Below are positions 46,225 to 55,060 of a DNA stretch of 64,000 nt, piece after piece (within the stretch, counting starts at the first letter, position 1; every line of letters begins with the position of its first letter). The notes under the pieces are model-generated. The model worked only from the letters and a program-made list of their open reading frames with translations. It was not told the DNA's origin and did no database searches. A program made the position numbers and the translations under genes. This DNA comes from Actibacterium naphthalenivorans. GTDB taxonomy: Bacteria; Pseudomonadota; Alphaproteobacteria; Rhodobacterales; Rhodobacteraceae. Where the stretch lies: positions 1,612,001-1,676,000 of the forward strand of contig NZ_JACIEQ010000001.1 in NCBI RefSeq assembly GCF_014196965.1, given 5' to 3'.

Positions 46225-48357
46225 TCAGCCTTCTGCTTTTTCTTCCGCCATCTCTTCGCCGGTGCTCTGGTCGATCATCTTCATCGACAGGCGCACCTTG
46301 CCGCGATCGTCAAAGCCCAGAAGCTTGACGTAAACCTCCTGGCCTTCCTTCAGAACGTCCGAGGGGTGGTTCAGGCGGCGGTTTTCGATCTGGCTGACAT
46401 GCACAAGGCCGTCACGCTTGCCGAAGAAGTTCACGAAGGCGCCGAAATCGACGATCTTCACGACCTTGCCCTTGTAGATCTTGCCCTCTTCCGGCTCGGC
46501 CACGATCGAATAGATCATGTCATAGGCCTTCTGGATGGCGTCGGCATTGGCCGAGGCGATCTTGATCACGCCGTCGTCGTTGATATCGACCTTGGCGCCC
46601 GACACTTCCACGATCTCGCGGATGACCTTGCCGCCCGAGCCGATCACTTCACGGATCTTGTCGGTGGGCACGGTCATGGTTTCGATCCGCGGCGCATGGG
46701 CCGAGAATTCGCCGGCTTCGGTCAGCGCCTTGGCCATTTCACCCAGAATGTGCAGGCGGCCTGCCTTGGCCTGGGCCAGGGCTTTTTCCATGATCTCGGG
46801 CGTGATGCCCGCGACCTTGATGTCCATCTGCAGCGAGGTGATGCCGTTTTCAGTACCGGCCACCTTGAAGTCCATGTCGCCGAGGTGATCCTCGTCGCCC
46901 AGGATGTCTGTCAGGATGGCATAGCGGCCGTCATCTTCCAGGATCAGGCCCATGGCCACACCGGCAACCGGCGCCTTCAGCGGAACGCCCGCATCCATCA
47001 TCGACAGCGAACCGCCGCAGACAGACGCCATCGAGCTGGAGCCGTTGGATTCGGTGATCTCCGACACGATGCGGATCGTGTAGGGGAAATCGGTCGCGGC
47101 GGGCAGAACGGCCTGAAGGGCGCGCCATGCCAGTTTGCCATGGCCGATTTCGCGGCGGCCGGGCGAGCCCACGCGGCCAACTTCGCCCACCGAGTAGGGG
47201 GGGAAGTTGTAGTGCAGCAGGAAGTTGGATTTGAAGTTGCCGTGCAGCGCGTCGATGAACTGTTCATCGTCGCCCGTGCCCAGCGTGGTCACGACCAAAC
47301 CTTGCGTTTCGCCGCGGGTGAACAGGGCAGAGCCATGGGTGCGCGGCAGCAGGCCGGTTTCGCAGACGATCGGGCGCACGGTATCCAGCGCGCGGCCGTC
47401 GATCCGCTTGCCGTTGGTCACCACATCGCCCCGCAGAACCGAGCTCTCCAGCTTCTTGAAGGCGGACCCGAGGTTCGGATCTTCAAGCTGCTCCTCGGTC
47501 AGGGCGGCCTTGACCGTCTCGCGCGCGGCGGCAACGGTGGCGGTCCGCTCCTGCTTGTCGGTGATCGCGAAGGCGGCGTGCATTGCGGCCTCGCCGGCGG
47601 CTTTCACCGCGTCATACAGCGCCGAGTAATCCGGCGACTGGAAATCGAACGGCTCTTTCGCCGAGGCTTCGGCCAGGCTGATGATCAGGTCGATCACCGG
47701 CTGGATCTGCTGATGCGCGAAGTTTACGGCGCCCAGCATTTCGGCCTCGGAAAGCTCATAGGCTTCCGATTCCACCATCATCACCGCGTCTTTGGTGCCG
47801 GCAACAACCAGATCGAGCCGCTGCTCGGGGTTGTTCCGCAGATCCTGCATATCGTCGACGTCGGGGTTCAGGATGTATTCCCCATCCACGAAACCAACGC
47901 GGCAACCGGCGATCGGGCCCATGAAGGGCGCGCCGGAAATGGTCAGCGCGGCCGAGGCGGCGATCATCGCAACGATATCGGGGTCATTGACCAGATCGTG
48001 GCTCAGCACGGTGCACATCACCAGCACTTCGTTCTTGAAGCCGGGCACGAACAGCGGGCGGATCGGACGGTCGATCAGGCGCGCGGTCAGCGTTTCCTTT
48101 TCGGTCGGGCGCGCCTCGCGCTTGAAGAAACCGCCCGGGATTTTACCGGCGGCATAGTATTTTTCCTGATAGTGAACCGTCAGCGGGAAGAAATCCTGCC
48201 CCGGTTTGGGTTCCTTGGCGAAGGTCACGTTGGCCATGACCGAGGTTTCGCCGAGGGTGGCGATGACAGAGCCATCGGCCTGGCGGGCAACCTTGCCCGT
48301 TTCAAGTGTGAGGGTCTCGTCGCCCCACTGCATCGATTTCGTCGTAACGTTAAACAT
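46225..48357 (-). CDS. pnp: Polyribonucleotide nucleotidyltransferase (PNPase)
   Basis: A 710-residue PNPase, the phosphorolytic 3'-5' exoribonuclease of RNA decay. It has two RNase PH domains (residues about 1-220 and 310-540), with the catalytic [19 protein letters not shown] and [14 protein letters not shown] sites. It ends with a KH domain (about 555-615, [11 protein letters not shown]) and an S1 domain (about 620-690, [18 protein letters not shown]). A start at 48357 gives the usual [12 protein letters not shown]. It follows rpsO after 170 bases, as in the conserved rpsO-pnp pair, so autoregulation at the leader is plausible. Confidence 0.98.
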   Translation of the reverse strand: MFNVTTKSMQWGDETLTLETGKVARQADGSVIATLGETSVMANVTFAKEPKPGQDFFPLTVHYQEKYYAAGKIPGGFFKREARPTEKETLTARLIDRPIRPLFVPGFKNEVLVMCTVLSHDLVNDPDIVAMIAASAALTISGAPFMGPIAGCRVGFVDGEYILNPDVDDMQDLRNNPEQRLDLVVAGTKDAVMMVESEAYELSEAEMLGAVNFAHQQIQPVIDLIISLAEASAKEPFDFQSPDYSALYDAVKAAGEAAMHAAFAITDKQERTATVAAARETVKAALTEEQLEDPNLGSAFKKLESSVLRGDVVTNGKRIDGRALDTVRPIVCETGLLPRTHGSALFTRGETQGLVVTTLGTGDDEQFIDALHGNFKSNFLLHYNFPPYSVGEVGRVGSPGRREIGHGKLAWRALQAVLPAATDFPYTIRIVSEITESNGSSSMASVCGGSLSMMDAGVPLKAPVAGVAMGLILEDDGRYAILTDILGDEDHLGDMDFKVAGTENGITSLQMDIKVAGITPEIMEKALAQAKAGRLHILGEMAKALTEAGEFSAHAPRIETMTVPTDKIREVIGSGGKVIREIVEVSGAKVDINDDGVIKIASANADAIQKAYDMIYSIVAEPEEGKIYKGKVVKIVDFGAFVNFFGKRDGLVHVSQIENRRLNHPSDVLKEGQEVYVKLLGFDDRGKVRLSMKMIDQSTGEEMAEEKAEG

Positions 48358-48492
48358 CTCGTTTCCTATGTTGGGGGCGGGACCCTCCCGTTCCCCCGAT
48401 TGCGTACGGGGCTGATTGCCCCGTGGCCCATCTGTGTTTTGCTGCCCTGCCCCACTGAGCCCGAAGGGGAGGCCCCGAACCATGCCCGGGAT

Positions 48493-48519
48493 AGCAAAGA
48501 CGCGCCACAAGGGCGCGTC
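48493..48519 (-). terminator. Attenuator/terminator-like hairpin between rpsO and pnp
   Basis: Read on the minus strand, GACGCGCC and GGCGCGTC form an 8-bp stem (48512-48519 with 48499-48506), followed by TTTGCT. It lies about 10 bases after the rpsO stop. The T-tract is short, so it may only reduce read-through into pnp or be an RNase E/III processing site, as in other rpsO-pnp operons. Confidence 0.5.
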
Positions 48520-48527
48520 CTTCGAAT

Positions 48528-48797
48528 TTAGCGGCGGATGCCGAGGCGCTTGATGAGGTCGGTATACCGCGCCTCTTCCTTGCCTTTGAGGTAATCCAGA
48601 AGTTTCCGGCGCTGCGCGACCATCATCAAGAGGCCACGGCGGGAATGGTTATCCTTCTTGTGGGTCTTGAAGTGTTCGGTCAGCGTGTTGATGCGCGAGG
48701 TCAGGATGGCGATCTGCACTTCGGGCGAACCGGTGTCGCCTTCCTTGGTGGCGAATTCCTTGACTAGGCGGTTCTTTTCTTCAGCCGTAATCGACAT
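48528..48797 (-). CDS. rpsO: 30S ribosomal protein S15
   Basis: Full-length 89-residue S15, with the classical [43 protein letters not shown] start and [23 protein letters not shown] core; it binds 16S rRNA helices 20-22 early in 30S assembly. AAAGGAG precedes the ATG. Downstream is pnp, as in most bacteria; the upstream truB and rbfA are 5 kb away. Confidence 0.98.
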   Translation of the reverse strand: MSITAEEKNRLVKEFATKEGDTGSPEVQIAILTSRINTLTEHFKTHKKDNHSRRGLLMMVAQRRKLLDYLKGKEEARYTDLIKRLGIRR

Positions 48798-49010
48798 CGG
48801 GGTCTCCTTTTCTGAAAAGGGTTGATGGCGCAAGCCGGGATGTCGTCCAGCAGGGCCCATGGAGAGTGTGCCGCCGGCTTCACCAGCGGATGCGCGCGTA
48901 TAGGGGATTTCGGCGGGAAAGGGAAGGGGAATGAACGGGCACCCGGCGCCCCGGCGCAGCGTCTTCATTCCCGTCTGCTGGAAAACGCTGCTCTCGATGC
49001 TTGTGCGCGG

Positions 49011-49310
49011 CTACTGCACCGGCTCCATCCGGTTCATCTGAATCTCCTGTGCGATGATCTTGGCCCAGTCGCCGATGATCGGGATGAAGTCGATCTGCGC
49101 CAGGAAATAAGCGGCCACCGATACCAGCATCGTGGCGCCGACCACCGTGCCCAGCCCGACCGCAAGGCCGCGCAGGAAATTGTAGCCCATCATGCGAAAG
49201 GCATTGTCATGCGCGCGCAGGAAGCGGTGTTTGTTGAGCTTGTCGACCTCTTCGCGCAGGGCAGAGAGTTCTGCGATCAGCCGGTCGGTGTCGGAGGTGT
49301 TTTCGGTCAC
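49011..49310 (-). CDS. DUF5665 small membrane protein
   Basis: A roughly 99-residue protein with an N-terminal coiled-coil-like helix (IAELSALREEVDKLNKHRF) and one transmembrane region, GLAVGLGTVVGATMLVSVAAYFLA (about 48-71), then IPIIGDWAKIIAQEI. It fits DUF5665. Function unknown. The start is GTG at 49310, supported by an AAAGGG signal 8 bases upstream; an upstream GTG at 49346 would add 12 residues. Confidence 0.8.
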   Translation of the reverse strand: MTENTSDTDRLIAELSALREEVDKLNKHRFLRAHDNAFRMMGYNFLRGLAVGLGTVVGATMLVSVAAYFLAQIDFIPIIGDWAKIIAQEIQMNRMEPVQ

Positions 49311-49378
49311 GCGCGCTGCCCTTTGCAGGATCGTCCGCCCCGACACTAACGGCCCCGCCCGCCGCCGCCAAGCCGGGA

Positions 49379-50326
49379 TCAGGCGGCGGCGCGCATCGCT
49401 TCGGCCACGGCGCTTTTGGGCACCAGTGTTACCTGCGACAGATCCAGCCCCGCCGCCCCGGCCACCTCTGCCAGCGGCAGCCCGTCAAGCAGCAGCAGCG
49501 CGTTGTCCGGCGCCTCATCCGAGGCTTCGACCGTCAGCATGGGCGCGGGGTGGGTCTCGTCGTCATAGACCACGGCGAGCGTGTCTTCGGATGCGTCGTA
49601 ATCCTCGATCAGCGCGGGGCCGCCATCGTCGATCCAGTCGCCCAGGATGAAATCATCGGCCCCTTCGCCGCCGTTCACGTTATCCCCGGCTCCGGCAAAC
49701 AGCATGTCGTCGCCTTCGCCGCCATTGAGATAATCGCGAAGGCCGTCATCCTCCCATTCCTCATCGGGGGTGATGCCGAGGATCGTGTCATCGCCGGCAT
49801 TGCCGTTCAGCACATCCGCGCCGCCGCCGCCAAGAACGATGTCATCGCCTTCGCCGCCCATCAGCCCGTCGTTGCCCTCGCCGCCCGACAGGATGTCGTC
49901 GCCCGGCCCGCCGATCATCTGGTCATCGCCGCCGCCGCCGTTCAGAATGTCGTCCCCGGCCTGGCCGAGAAGCATGTCATCGCCTTCGCCGCCCGCGGCC
50001 TGGTCATCGCCGAGGCCGCCGGGCAGATCGTCATCGCCGGTGGCGCCGATCAGCGTGTCATCGCCCTCTGCGCCGATCAGCAGGTCGTCGCCCGCGCCGC
50101 CGTCCAGCATATCATCCCCGGCCCCGCCATAGACGACATCGTCGCCCATATGCGCCAGGATGGAGTCGCCTTCATCGCCCCCCTCGATCGTGTCGTTTTC
50201 ATTCGTGCCCTCTGCAAACGGGCCGTCGCCGTTGTTTTCGCCGTCTTCTTCGGCCGGGCCTTCTGTCGGGAAAACCCCCGACACGCCGACCACCAGAAGA
50301 CCCAGCAAACCTGCCAAGCCAAACAT
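49379..50326 (-). CDS. RTX/hemolysin-type calcium-binding repeat protein
   Basis: A 315-residue acidic protein. The N-terminus is hydrophobic (MFGLAGLLGLLVVGVSGVF), a membrane anchor or signal, then an acidic linker. From about 45 to 215 it has many copies of GGxGxDxL/I nonapeptides (GGAGDDMLDGGAGDDLL and so on), forming a parallel beta-roll that binds Ca2+. A non-repetitive C-terminal third ends in DLSQVTLVPKSA. No type I secretion genes are near. At DNA level the repeats are tandem and GC-rich. The GTG upstream start (50350) is less likely. Confidence 0.92.
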   Translation of the reverse strand: MFGLAGLLGLLVVGVSGVFPTEGPAEEDGENNGDGPFAEGTNENDTIEGGDEGDSILAHMGDDVVYGGAGDDMLDGGAGDDLLIGAEGDDTLIGATGDDDLPGGLGDDQAAGGEGDDMLLGQAGDDILNGGGGDDQMIGGPGDDILSGGEGNDGLMGGEGDDIVLGGGGADVLNGNAGDDTILGITPDEEWEDDGLRDYLNGGEGDDMLFAGAGDNVNGGEGADDFILGDWIDDGGPALIEDYDASEDTLAVVYDDETHPAPMLTVEASDEAPDNALLLLDGLPLAEVAGAAGLDLSQVTLVPKSAVAEAMRAAA

Positions 50327-50444
50327 CACCCTTACCCTTCCCGAAACCACCCGCCCGCGATCGCGCGACGGGAACCACCACGTTCAGGTTACACGTCAAT
50401 CGCCCCGCCACCTGCGGATTTCTGACCGGATGGTTAGCCGGAGG

Positions 50445-50951
50445 TTAGCGCCAGGCTTCGGGGTGCTGGGTGTAGGCGATGTAGAGCGGGTGCTTGGGAT
50501 GCCCGGCCTGGGTCAGCCCCAGATGAAACAGCTGCAGGCCCGTGGCACGCAACAGCCGCTCTACCGCCGGGCCACGCTGCAGATGTGCGCCATGCGTGCC
50601 CCAGGCGCAGATGATCCGATCGGCCCAGGGGGCGCTTTCGGCGATGGCGATGTCATTCTCGGGCCCCACCGGATCGGCCGCCGTGCGCATCTTTTTGGGG
50701 TCGGTATCGCGCCAGGCGAAGATGTTGGTCACCCGGAACCCGCCAAAGCCAAGTGCACGCGCGCGGCGTTCGCAGCGTTCGACGGTGGGGTCGTTCTGCA
50801 CCTCTGTCGCGGTGGAGGGGTTGAGCATGACGAACAGCGCCTTGTCCCCTTCCGGTGCCCAGATCCGGGTCAGGGTATAGCGGTACCGCTCGCAGTCGGA
50901 ATAAACGGCGGTCGAGGCGGCATCGCCCTTCAGATGGGTGCGCGTGATCAT
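50445..50951 (-). CDS. DUF1643 domain-containing protein
   Basis: A 168-residue protein with the DUF1643 pattern: YRYTLTRIWAPEGDKALFVMLNPSTATEVQNDPTVERCERRARALGFGGFRVTNIFAWRDTDP, then IICAWGTHGAHLQ and LGLTQAGHPKHPLYI. The function is unknown. The ATG at 50951 has the FNR-like box 50 bases upstream, shared with the divergent E1 alpha gene. It was probably acquired or moved together with its neighbours between rpsO and truB (inference). Confidence 0.9.
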   Translation of the reverse strand: MITRTHLKGDAASTAVYSDCERYRYTLTRIWAPEGDKALFVMLNPSTATEVQNDPTVERCERRARALGFGGFRVTNIFAWRDTDPKKMRTAADPVGPENDIAIAESAPWADRIICAWGTHGAHLQRGPAVERLLRATGLQLFHLGLTQAGHPKHPLYIAYTQHPEAWR

Positions 50952-51000
50952 GCCCCGTGTTGTGAAACGTTTGGCCCGTGGTTTCAAGCGGGCCGCGCCC

Positions 51001-51014
51001 ATGATCCACATCAA
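51001..51014. promoter_or_regulatory. Candidate FNR/FnrL box upstream of the E1-lipoyl operon
   Basis: The sequence ATGAT-CCAC-ATCAA matches the FNR consensus TTGAT-N4-ATCAA in nine of ten specified positions. It sits in the 162-base region between DUF1643 (start 50951) and the E1 alpha gene (start 51114), about 100 bases before the latter. A class II position would put a transcription start near 51049; a -10 there is weak. If functional, oxygen limitation would control the operon, though either direction is possible. Confidence 0.4.
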
Positions 51015-51113
51015 TGCGGCACGGTGGGGTTTGCCCTACCCCGGTTTCACGGGTCGCACGGCCCCGCCCTTCTGTCGTGCAACAGCAGTTCAAACCATTG
51101 GGGGGACGAACGT

Positions 51114-52097
51114 ATGCCAGATAAATCGCAAATCCTGTGGATGTACGAGACCATGGAGAAGGCGCGCTATTACGAAGACACGATGGCCGCCGTCTACATG
51201 GAAGGAAAATCACCCAAGTTCGACATCGGCGCCGGTACCATCCCCGGCGAGATGCACCTTGCCGCCGGGCAGGAACCCTGCGCCGCCGGCGTCTGTGTTC
51301 ACCTGAAAACCGAGGATGCGGTGACGGCAACACACCGGCCGCACCATGTGGCCATCGCCAAGGGCGTGGACCTCAAGAAGATGACGGCCGAGATTTTCGG
51401 CAAGGCTGACGGCCTTGCCGGCGGGCGCGGCGGGCATATGCACCTGCTCGATCCGGCGGTGAATTTCTCGTGCAGCGGCATTATCGCCGAAGGCACCAGC
51501 CCCGCCGTCGGCGCGGCCCTAGCCGCCAAGCTCAAGGGCACGGATGCGGTGGCGGTTTCCTACCTTGGCGATGGCGCGGCCAACCAGGGCGGGTTCCACG
51601 AGGCGCTGAACCTCGCCGCGCTGTGGAACCTTCCGGTGATTTTCGTGATCGAGGATAACGGTTGGGGCATTTCGGTGTCCAAGGCGAAATCCACCGCCGT
51701 GCCGGACAACAGCGTGCGGGCGGCGGGCTATGGCATGCCGGGCTTTCACGTGGCCGACAATGACACGCTGAAACTGTTCGAAGTGGCGGGCGAAGCGGTC
51801 GCGCGCGCCCGCAGGGGCGAAGGCCCGACGCTGATCGAGGTCGAGACCTACCGCTACTACGGCCACTTCCAGGGCGACCCCGAGATGTACCGCCCGAAGG
51901 ATGAGGTTGCCGAGCTGAAGGCGAAGGACCCGATCAGGCGTCTGCGCGATGCGGCCATCGCCGACGGCACGATCACCGAGGCCGAGGCCGACGCGGCCCG
52001 CACCCGGGCCCATGCCGAAGTGGATGAGGCCTTCGCCTTTGCCCGCGCCTCTGCCTATCCCGCCCCCGAAGACGCGCTGACAGCCGTTTTCGCGTGA
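51114..52097 (+). CDS. Thiamine-diphosphate-dependent dehydrogenase E1 component, alpha subunit (acetoin/pyruvate type)
   Basis: A 327-residue E1 alpha subunit. The ThDP-Mg2+ motif is GDGAANQGGFHEALNLAALWNLPVIFVIEDNGWG, with GDG at 152-154 and N182. ATHRPHHVAIAKG and GKADGLAGGRGGHMHLLD resemble acetoin dehydrogenase AcoA and pyruvate dehydrogenase E1 alpha. It forms the alpha half of an alpha2beta2 decarboxylase, with the beta subunit following 22 bases downstream. GGGGGGACG precedes the ATG. The genuine substrate (acetoin, pyruvate or another oxo-compound) is not evident. Confidence 0.92.
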   Translation: MPDKSQILWMYETMEKARYYEDTMAAVYMEGKSPKFDIGAGTIPGEMHLAAGQEPCAAGVCVHLKTEDAVTATHRPHHVAIAKGVDLKKMTAEIFGKADGLAGGRGGHMHLLDPAVNFSCSGIIAEGTSPAVGAALAAKLKGTDAVAVSYLGDGAANQGGFHEALNLAALWNLPVIFVIEDNGWGISVSKAKSTAVPDNSVRAAGYGMPGFHVADNDTLKLFEVAGEAVARARRGEGPTLIEVETYRYYGHFQGDPEMYRPKDEVAELKAKDPIRRLRDAAIADGTITEAEADAARTRAHAEVDEAFAFARASAYPAPEDALTAVFA

Positions 52098-52119
52098 CAT
52101 CAGTTCGAGGAGTCAGATC

Positions 52120-53139
52120 ATGACCAGCAATCGTATTCTTCCCATGTCGCGCGCCATTTCCGAAGCCATCGCCCAGGAAATGCGCGCCGATCCGTCCGTT
52201 TTCGTGATGGGCGAGGATGTCGGCACCTATGGCGGCATCTTCGGGGCCACAACCGGCCTGCTTGACGAGTTCGGTGAAGCACGCGTGCGCGACACGCCGA
52301 TTTCGGAAACCGGGTTCATCGGCGCGGGCGTTGGCGCGGCCATGTCCGGCATGCGCCCGATCGTCGAGCTGATGTTCGTCGATTTCTTCGGCGTCTGCAT
52401 GGATGCCATCTATAACCTGGCGGCCAAGAACACCTATTTCTCTGGCGGCAACTTCAAGGTGCCCATGGTGATCATGACGGCCACCGGCGGCGGGTATTCC
52501 GACGCGGGCCAGCATTCGCAAACGCTGCACGGCATGTTCGCCCATCTGCCGGGGCTCAAGGTCGTGGCGCCGTCGAACGCCTATGACGCCAAGGGGCTGA
52601 TGAAAACCGCGATCCGTGACGACAGCCCGGTGATGTTCATGTTCCACAAGGGGTTGCAGGGCCTTGCCTGGATGGCCTCGCCCGATGCCGCGGCGACGGT
52701 CGTGCCGGAAGAGGATTACGCCATCCCCTTTGGTCAGGCCAAGGTGGTGCGCGAAGGCAAGGATGTGACCATCGTGACCCTGTCGATGATGGTGCACAAG
52801 GCGCTCGACGCGGCGGATGCGCTGGCGAAAGACGGGATCGAGGCCGAGGTGATCGACCTGCGGACCGTCGTGCCGCTGGATCGCGACACGATCCTGAAAT
52901 CGGTCGCCAAGACCGGCCGGCTGATCGTGGTGGACGAGGATTACAAGAGCTTCGGGCTGAGCGGCGAGATCATCGCCACCGTGGCCGAGCGTGATCCGGC
53001 CTGCCTGAAATCCGCGCCGCGCCGTCTGGCCGTGCCGGATGTGCCGATCCCCTATAGCCGGCCGATGGAACAGTTCGTTCTGCCCAGCGCCGACAAGATT
53101 GCCGCCGCCGCGCGCGAAAGCCTTGGCAAGGCCGCGTGA
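52120..53139 (+). CDS. Thiamine-diphosphate-dependent dehydrogenase E1 component, beta subunit
   Basis: A 339-residue transketolase-like beta subunit. It has MGEDVGTYGGIFGATTGLL, DTPISETGFIGAGVGAAMSGMRPIVELMFVDF, GGYSDAGQHSQTLHGMFAHLPGLKVVAPSN and, near the C-terminus, VIDLRTVVPLDRDTILKSVAKTGRLIVVDED. These are shared by AcoB, PdhB and BkdB. It pairs with the alpha subunit upstream. The next gene (lipoyl domain) starts after one spacer base. Confidence 0.94.
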   Translation: MTSNRILPMSRAISEAIAQEMRADPSVFVMGEDVGTYGGIFGATTGLLDEFGEARVRDTPISETGFIGAGVGAAMSGMRPIVELMFVDFFGVCMDAIYNLAAKNTYFSGGNFKVPMVIMTATGGGYSDAGQHSQTLHGMFAHLPGLKVVAPSNAYDAKGLMKTAIRDDSPVMFMFHKGLQGLAWMASPDAAATVVPEEDYAIPFGQAKVVREGKDVTIVTLSMMVHKALDAADALAKDGIEAEVIDLRTVVPLDRDTILKSVAKTGRLIVVDEDYKSFGLSGEIIATVAERDPACLKSAPRRLAVPDVPIPYSRPMEQFVLPSADKIAAAARESLGKAA

Positions 53140-53140
53140 C

Positions 53141-53383
53141 ATGGCCGACATTCTGATACCCGCCGGTCTTTGGGATACAGACCTCAACCCCGAGGGCATC
53201 GTCGCCAACTGGTTCTTCGGCGAGGGCGCGGCGGTTGCCAAGGGCGATGTGGTGGCCGAGATCATGGTCGAGAAATCGACCTTCGATATCGAGGCCCCGG
53301 AGGCCGGAGTTCTGCACCGCGTGATTCCCAAGGACGGCGTGGTGCGCCCCGGTGTGGCGATCGGAACGGTGGATGCCGCCTGA
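53141..53383 (+). CDS. Free-standing lipoyl-domain protein
   Basis: An 80-residue protein that is only a biotinyl/lipoyl attachment domain: PEGIVANWFFGEGAAVAKGDVVAEIMVEKSTFDIEAP, with the lipoylatable lysine at K45 in the EKS hairpin turn. No peripheral subunit-binding or acyltransferase domain follows, so this is not a normal E2. It starts one base after the E1 beta stop and overlaps the ligase start by 11 bases, implying a dedicated carrier for this enzyme. Its length resembles single domains such as GcvH-like or LbpA carriers. Confidence 0.9.
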   Translation: MADILIPAGLWDTDLNPEGIVANWFFGEGAAVAKGDVVAEIMVEKSTFDIEAPEAGVLHRVIPKDGVVRPGVAIGTVDAA

Positions 53384-54077
53384 CACGGCGGCGCCCGCCA
53401 CATACGCGCGGCAGCTGAAGCGCTTTGCCTCGGCAGAGGAAGCGCTTCGGCGGCAGGACGGTTTTGACACCAGCCCCTTTACGCCGGATCAGCCTTCGCT
53501 GCTGGTCTGGCAGTCGCCCCGCGGGTTGCTCGCGGCGCCGTCCGATTCCCGCCTTGCGGGGTTCGGTGACGCGGCGCGGGCCTGTGCCGCGGCGGGATGG
53601 CCTGTCGCGGTTCGTCGCGCGGGCGGGGGGCTGTGCCCGGTATCGCCCGGCACGTTGCAGTTTGCCATAAGCCGCCCGGTCGCGGGGGGGCTGACCATCG
53701 AAGCGGCCTATGCCGAGATGGTTGCGCTGATCGAAAGGCTGCTGGGCCGGTTCGGCCTTTCGGCGCAGGTCGGCACCTGCGAGACGGCGTTCTGCCCGGG
53801 CCGCTACGACATCGCGGTCGCGGGCCGCAAGATCGCAGGGATGGCGCAGACATGGCGCAGCCGCGCCGGGGTCAGAACCGCGACCACCGGCGCCTCGCTC
53901 ATTCTGAACGAAGATCCAGAGGTTCTGGCCGATGCCGTCAACCTGTTTTACAGCACCGCGCAAAGCCCCCTGCGTTGTGACGCCGGCGCCATCGGTTCGC
54001 TGAGCGGTACCCTGGCGCGCGACGTGCCGGTGGCCGAGGTGCTGGCCGCGCTGGAACCGGGCCCGGCGCCGCGGTAA
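53373..54077 (+). CDS. Lipoate-protein ligase family protein (BPL_LplA_LipB fold)
   Basis: A 234-residue member of the biotin/lipoate ligase family. It has RRAGGG at 81-86 (the RRxSGGG substrate/nucleotide loop), YDIAVAGRKIAGMAQ with the lipoyl-AMP-binding lysine K153, and SLSGTLARDV near the C-terminus. No C-terminal accessory domain of full LplA is evident. It overlaps the lipoyl-domain gene by 11 bases, so it probably modifies that very domain with lipoate or octanoate. The start ATG at 53373 lies inside the preceding gene. Confidence 0.88.
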   Translation: MPPDTAAPATYARQLKRFASAEEALRRQDGFDTSPFTPDQPSLLVWQSPRGLLAAPSDSRLAGFGDAARACAAAGWPVAVRRAGGGLCPVSPGTLQFAISRPVAGGLTIEAAYAEMVALIERLLGRFGLSAQVGTCETAFCPGRYDIAVAGRKIAGMAQTWRSRAGVRTATTGASLILNEDPEVLADAVNLFYSTAQSPLRCDAGAIGSLSGTLARDVPVAEVLAALEPGPAPR

Positions 54078-54087
54078 CGCGCGCCGG

Positions 54088-55005
54088 TCAGGTCGCGGGC
54101 GGGCGGTTGAACACGCGGCTCGGGTGCAGCACTCCGGCCCGGTAGATGCCCACGGCCACGGCCTCGCCATTCAACGAGGCCCAGGCTTCGTCGCCATATT
54201 CGACATCCGAGGTCAGAACCATGCCGGGGTTGCCGTTGCGCAGCTTCGCCGCCCCTTCGGGGGTGCAGCGCAGTTCGGGCAGATCGGCCAGCCCTTCCTC
54301 CAGCGGCAACAAAAGATCATCCAGCGCAGGGGTTTTCGCCAGCTCTTCGATCCGTTCCAGCGTCACCCCGTCTTCGGCGTCGAACGGGCCCGACCACAGG
54401 CGCCGCAGATCGCGCACATGGCCATGGCAGCCCAGAACCTGCCCCAGATCGCGGGCGATGGCGCGCACATAGCCGCCCTTGCCGCAGACCATCTCCAGCG
54501 TCACGTGATCGGCATCGGGCCGCGCCACCATTTCAAGACTGTCCACATAGAGCGGGCGGGCGGCGATCTCGAATTCCTCGTCGTCGCGGGCCAGTTTATA
54601 GGCGCGCTCGCCGTCGATCTTCACGGCCGAGAATTTCGGCGGAACCTGCATGATGTCGCCGGTAAAGCGGGGCAGGGCGGCGCGGATTTCTTCATCGGTG
54701 GGGCGGTCGCTGCTTTCGGCGATCACCTCGCCCTCGGCATCATCGGTGTTGGTGGCCTGACCCAGCCGCACGGTAAAGCGATAGGCCTTCAGCGCGTCGG
54801 TGATATAGGGCACGGTCTTTGTCGCCTCGCCTAGGGCGATGGCCAGAACACCCGTCGCGTCGGGGTCCAGCGTGCCGGCGTGGCCGGCCTTTTTGGCGCC
54901 GAACGCCCAGCGGACCTTGTTCACCACCGCGCTGGAGGTGATCCCGGCAGGCTTGTCGACCACCAGCCATCCTGAAATGTCGCGTCCCTTGCGGCTGCGG
55001 CCCAT
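54088..55005 (-). CDS. truB: tRNA pseudouridine(55) synthase TruB
   Basis: TruB makes pseudouridine 55 in the T-loop of tRNAs. The 305-residue protein has the catalytic aspartate D48 in [29 protein letters not shown] and [19 protein letters not shown], with the C-terminal PUA-like region. The gene is separated from rbfA by the phosphodiester glycosidase gene. It converges with the ligase gene. Confidence 0.96.
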   Translation of the reverse strand: MGRSRKGRDISGWLVVDKPAGITSSAVVNKVRWAFGAKKAGHAGTLDPDATGVLAIALGEATKTVPYITDALKAYRFTVRLGQATNTDDAEGEVIAESSDRPTDEEIRAALPRFTGDIMQVPPKFSAVKIDGERAYKLARDDEEFEIAARPLYVDSLEMVARPDADHVTLEMVCGKGGYVRAIARDLGQVLGCHGHVRDLRRLWSGPFDAEDGVTLERIEELAKTPALDDLLLPLEEGLADLPELRCTPEGAAKLRNGNPGMVLTSDVEYGDEAWASLNGEAVAVGIYRAGVLHPSRVFNRPPAT

Positions 55006-55060
55006 GTTCTGCCTCCCGTGCGAAGTAAGGTGCGCGTGCTACCCAAGCGCGGGGCCCGCG

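Noticed and set aside
49770-50150. Tandem DNA repeats that could suggest a CRISPR array or satellite
   Set aside because: They are in frame and encode RTX GGxGxD repeats on the minus strand; there are no spacers or cas genes.
53039-53140. A start for the lipoyl protein upstream, giving a longer frame
   Set aside because: The extra residues would lie inside the E1 beta gene in another frame. The ATG at 53141 gives the standard lipoyl domain start.
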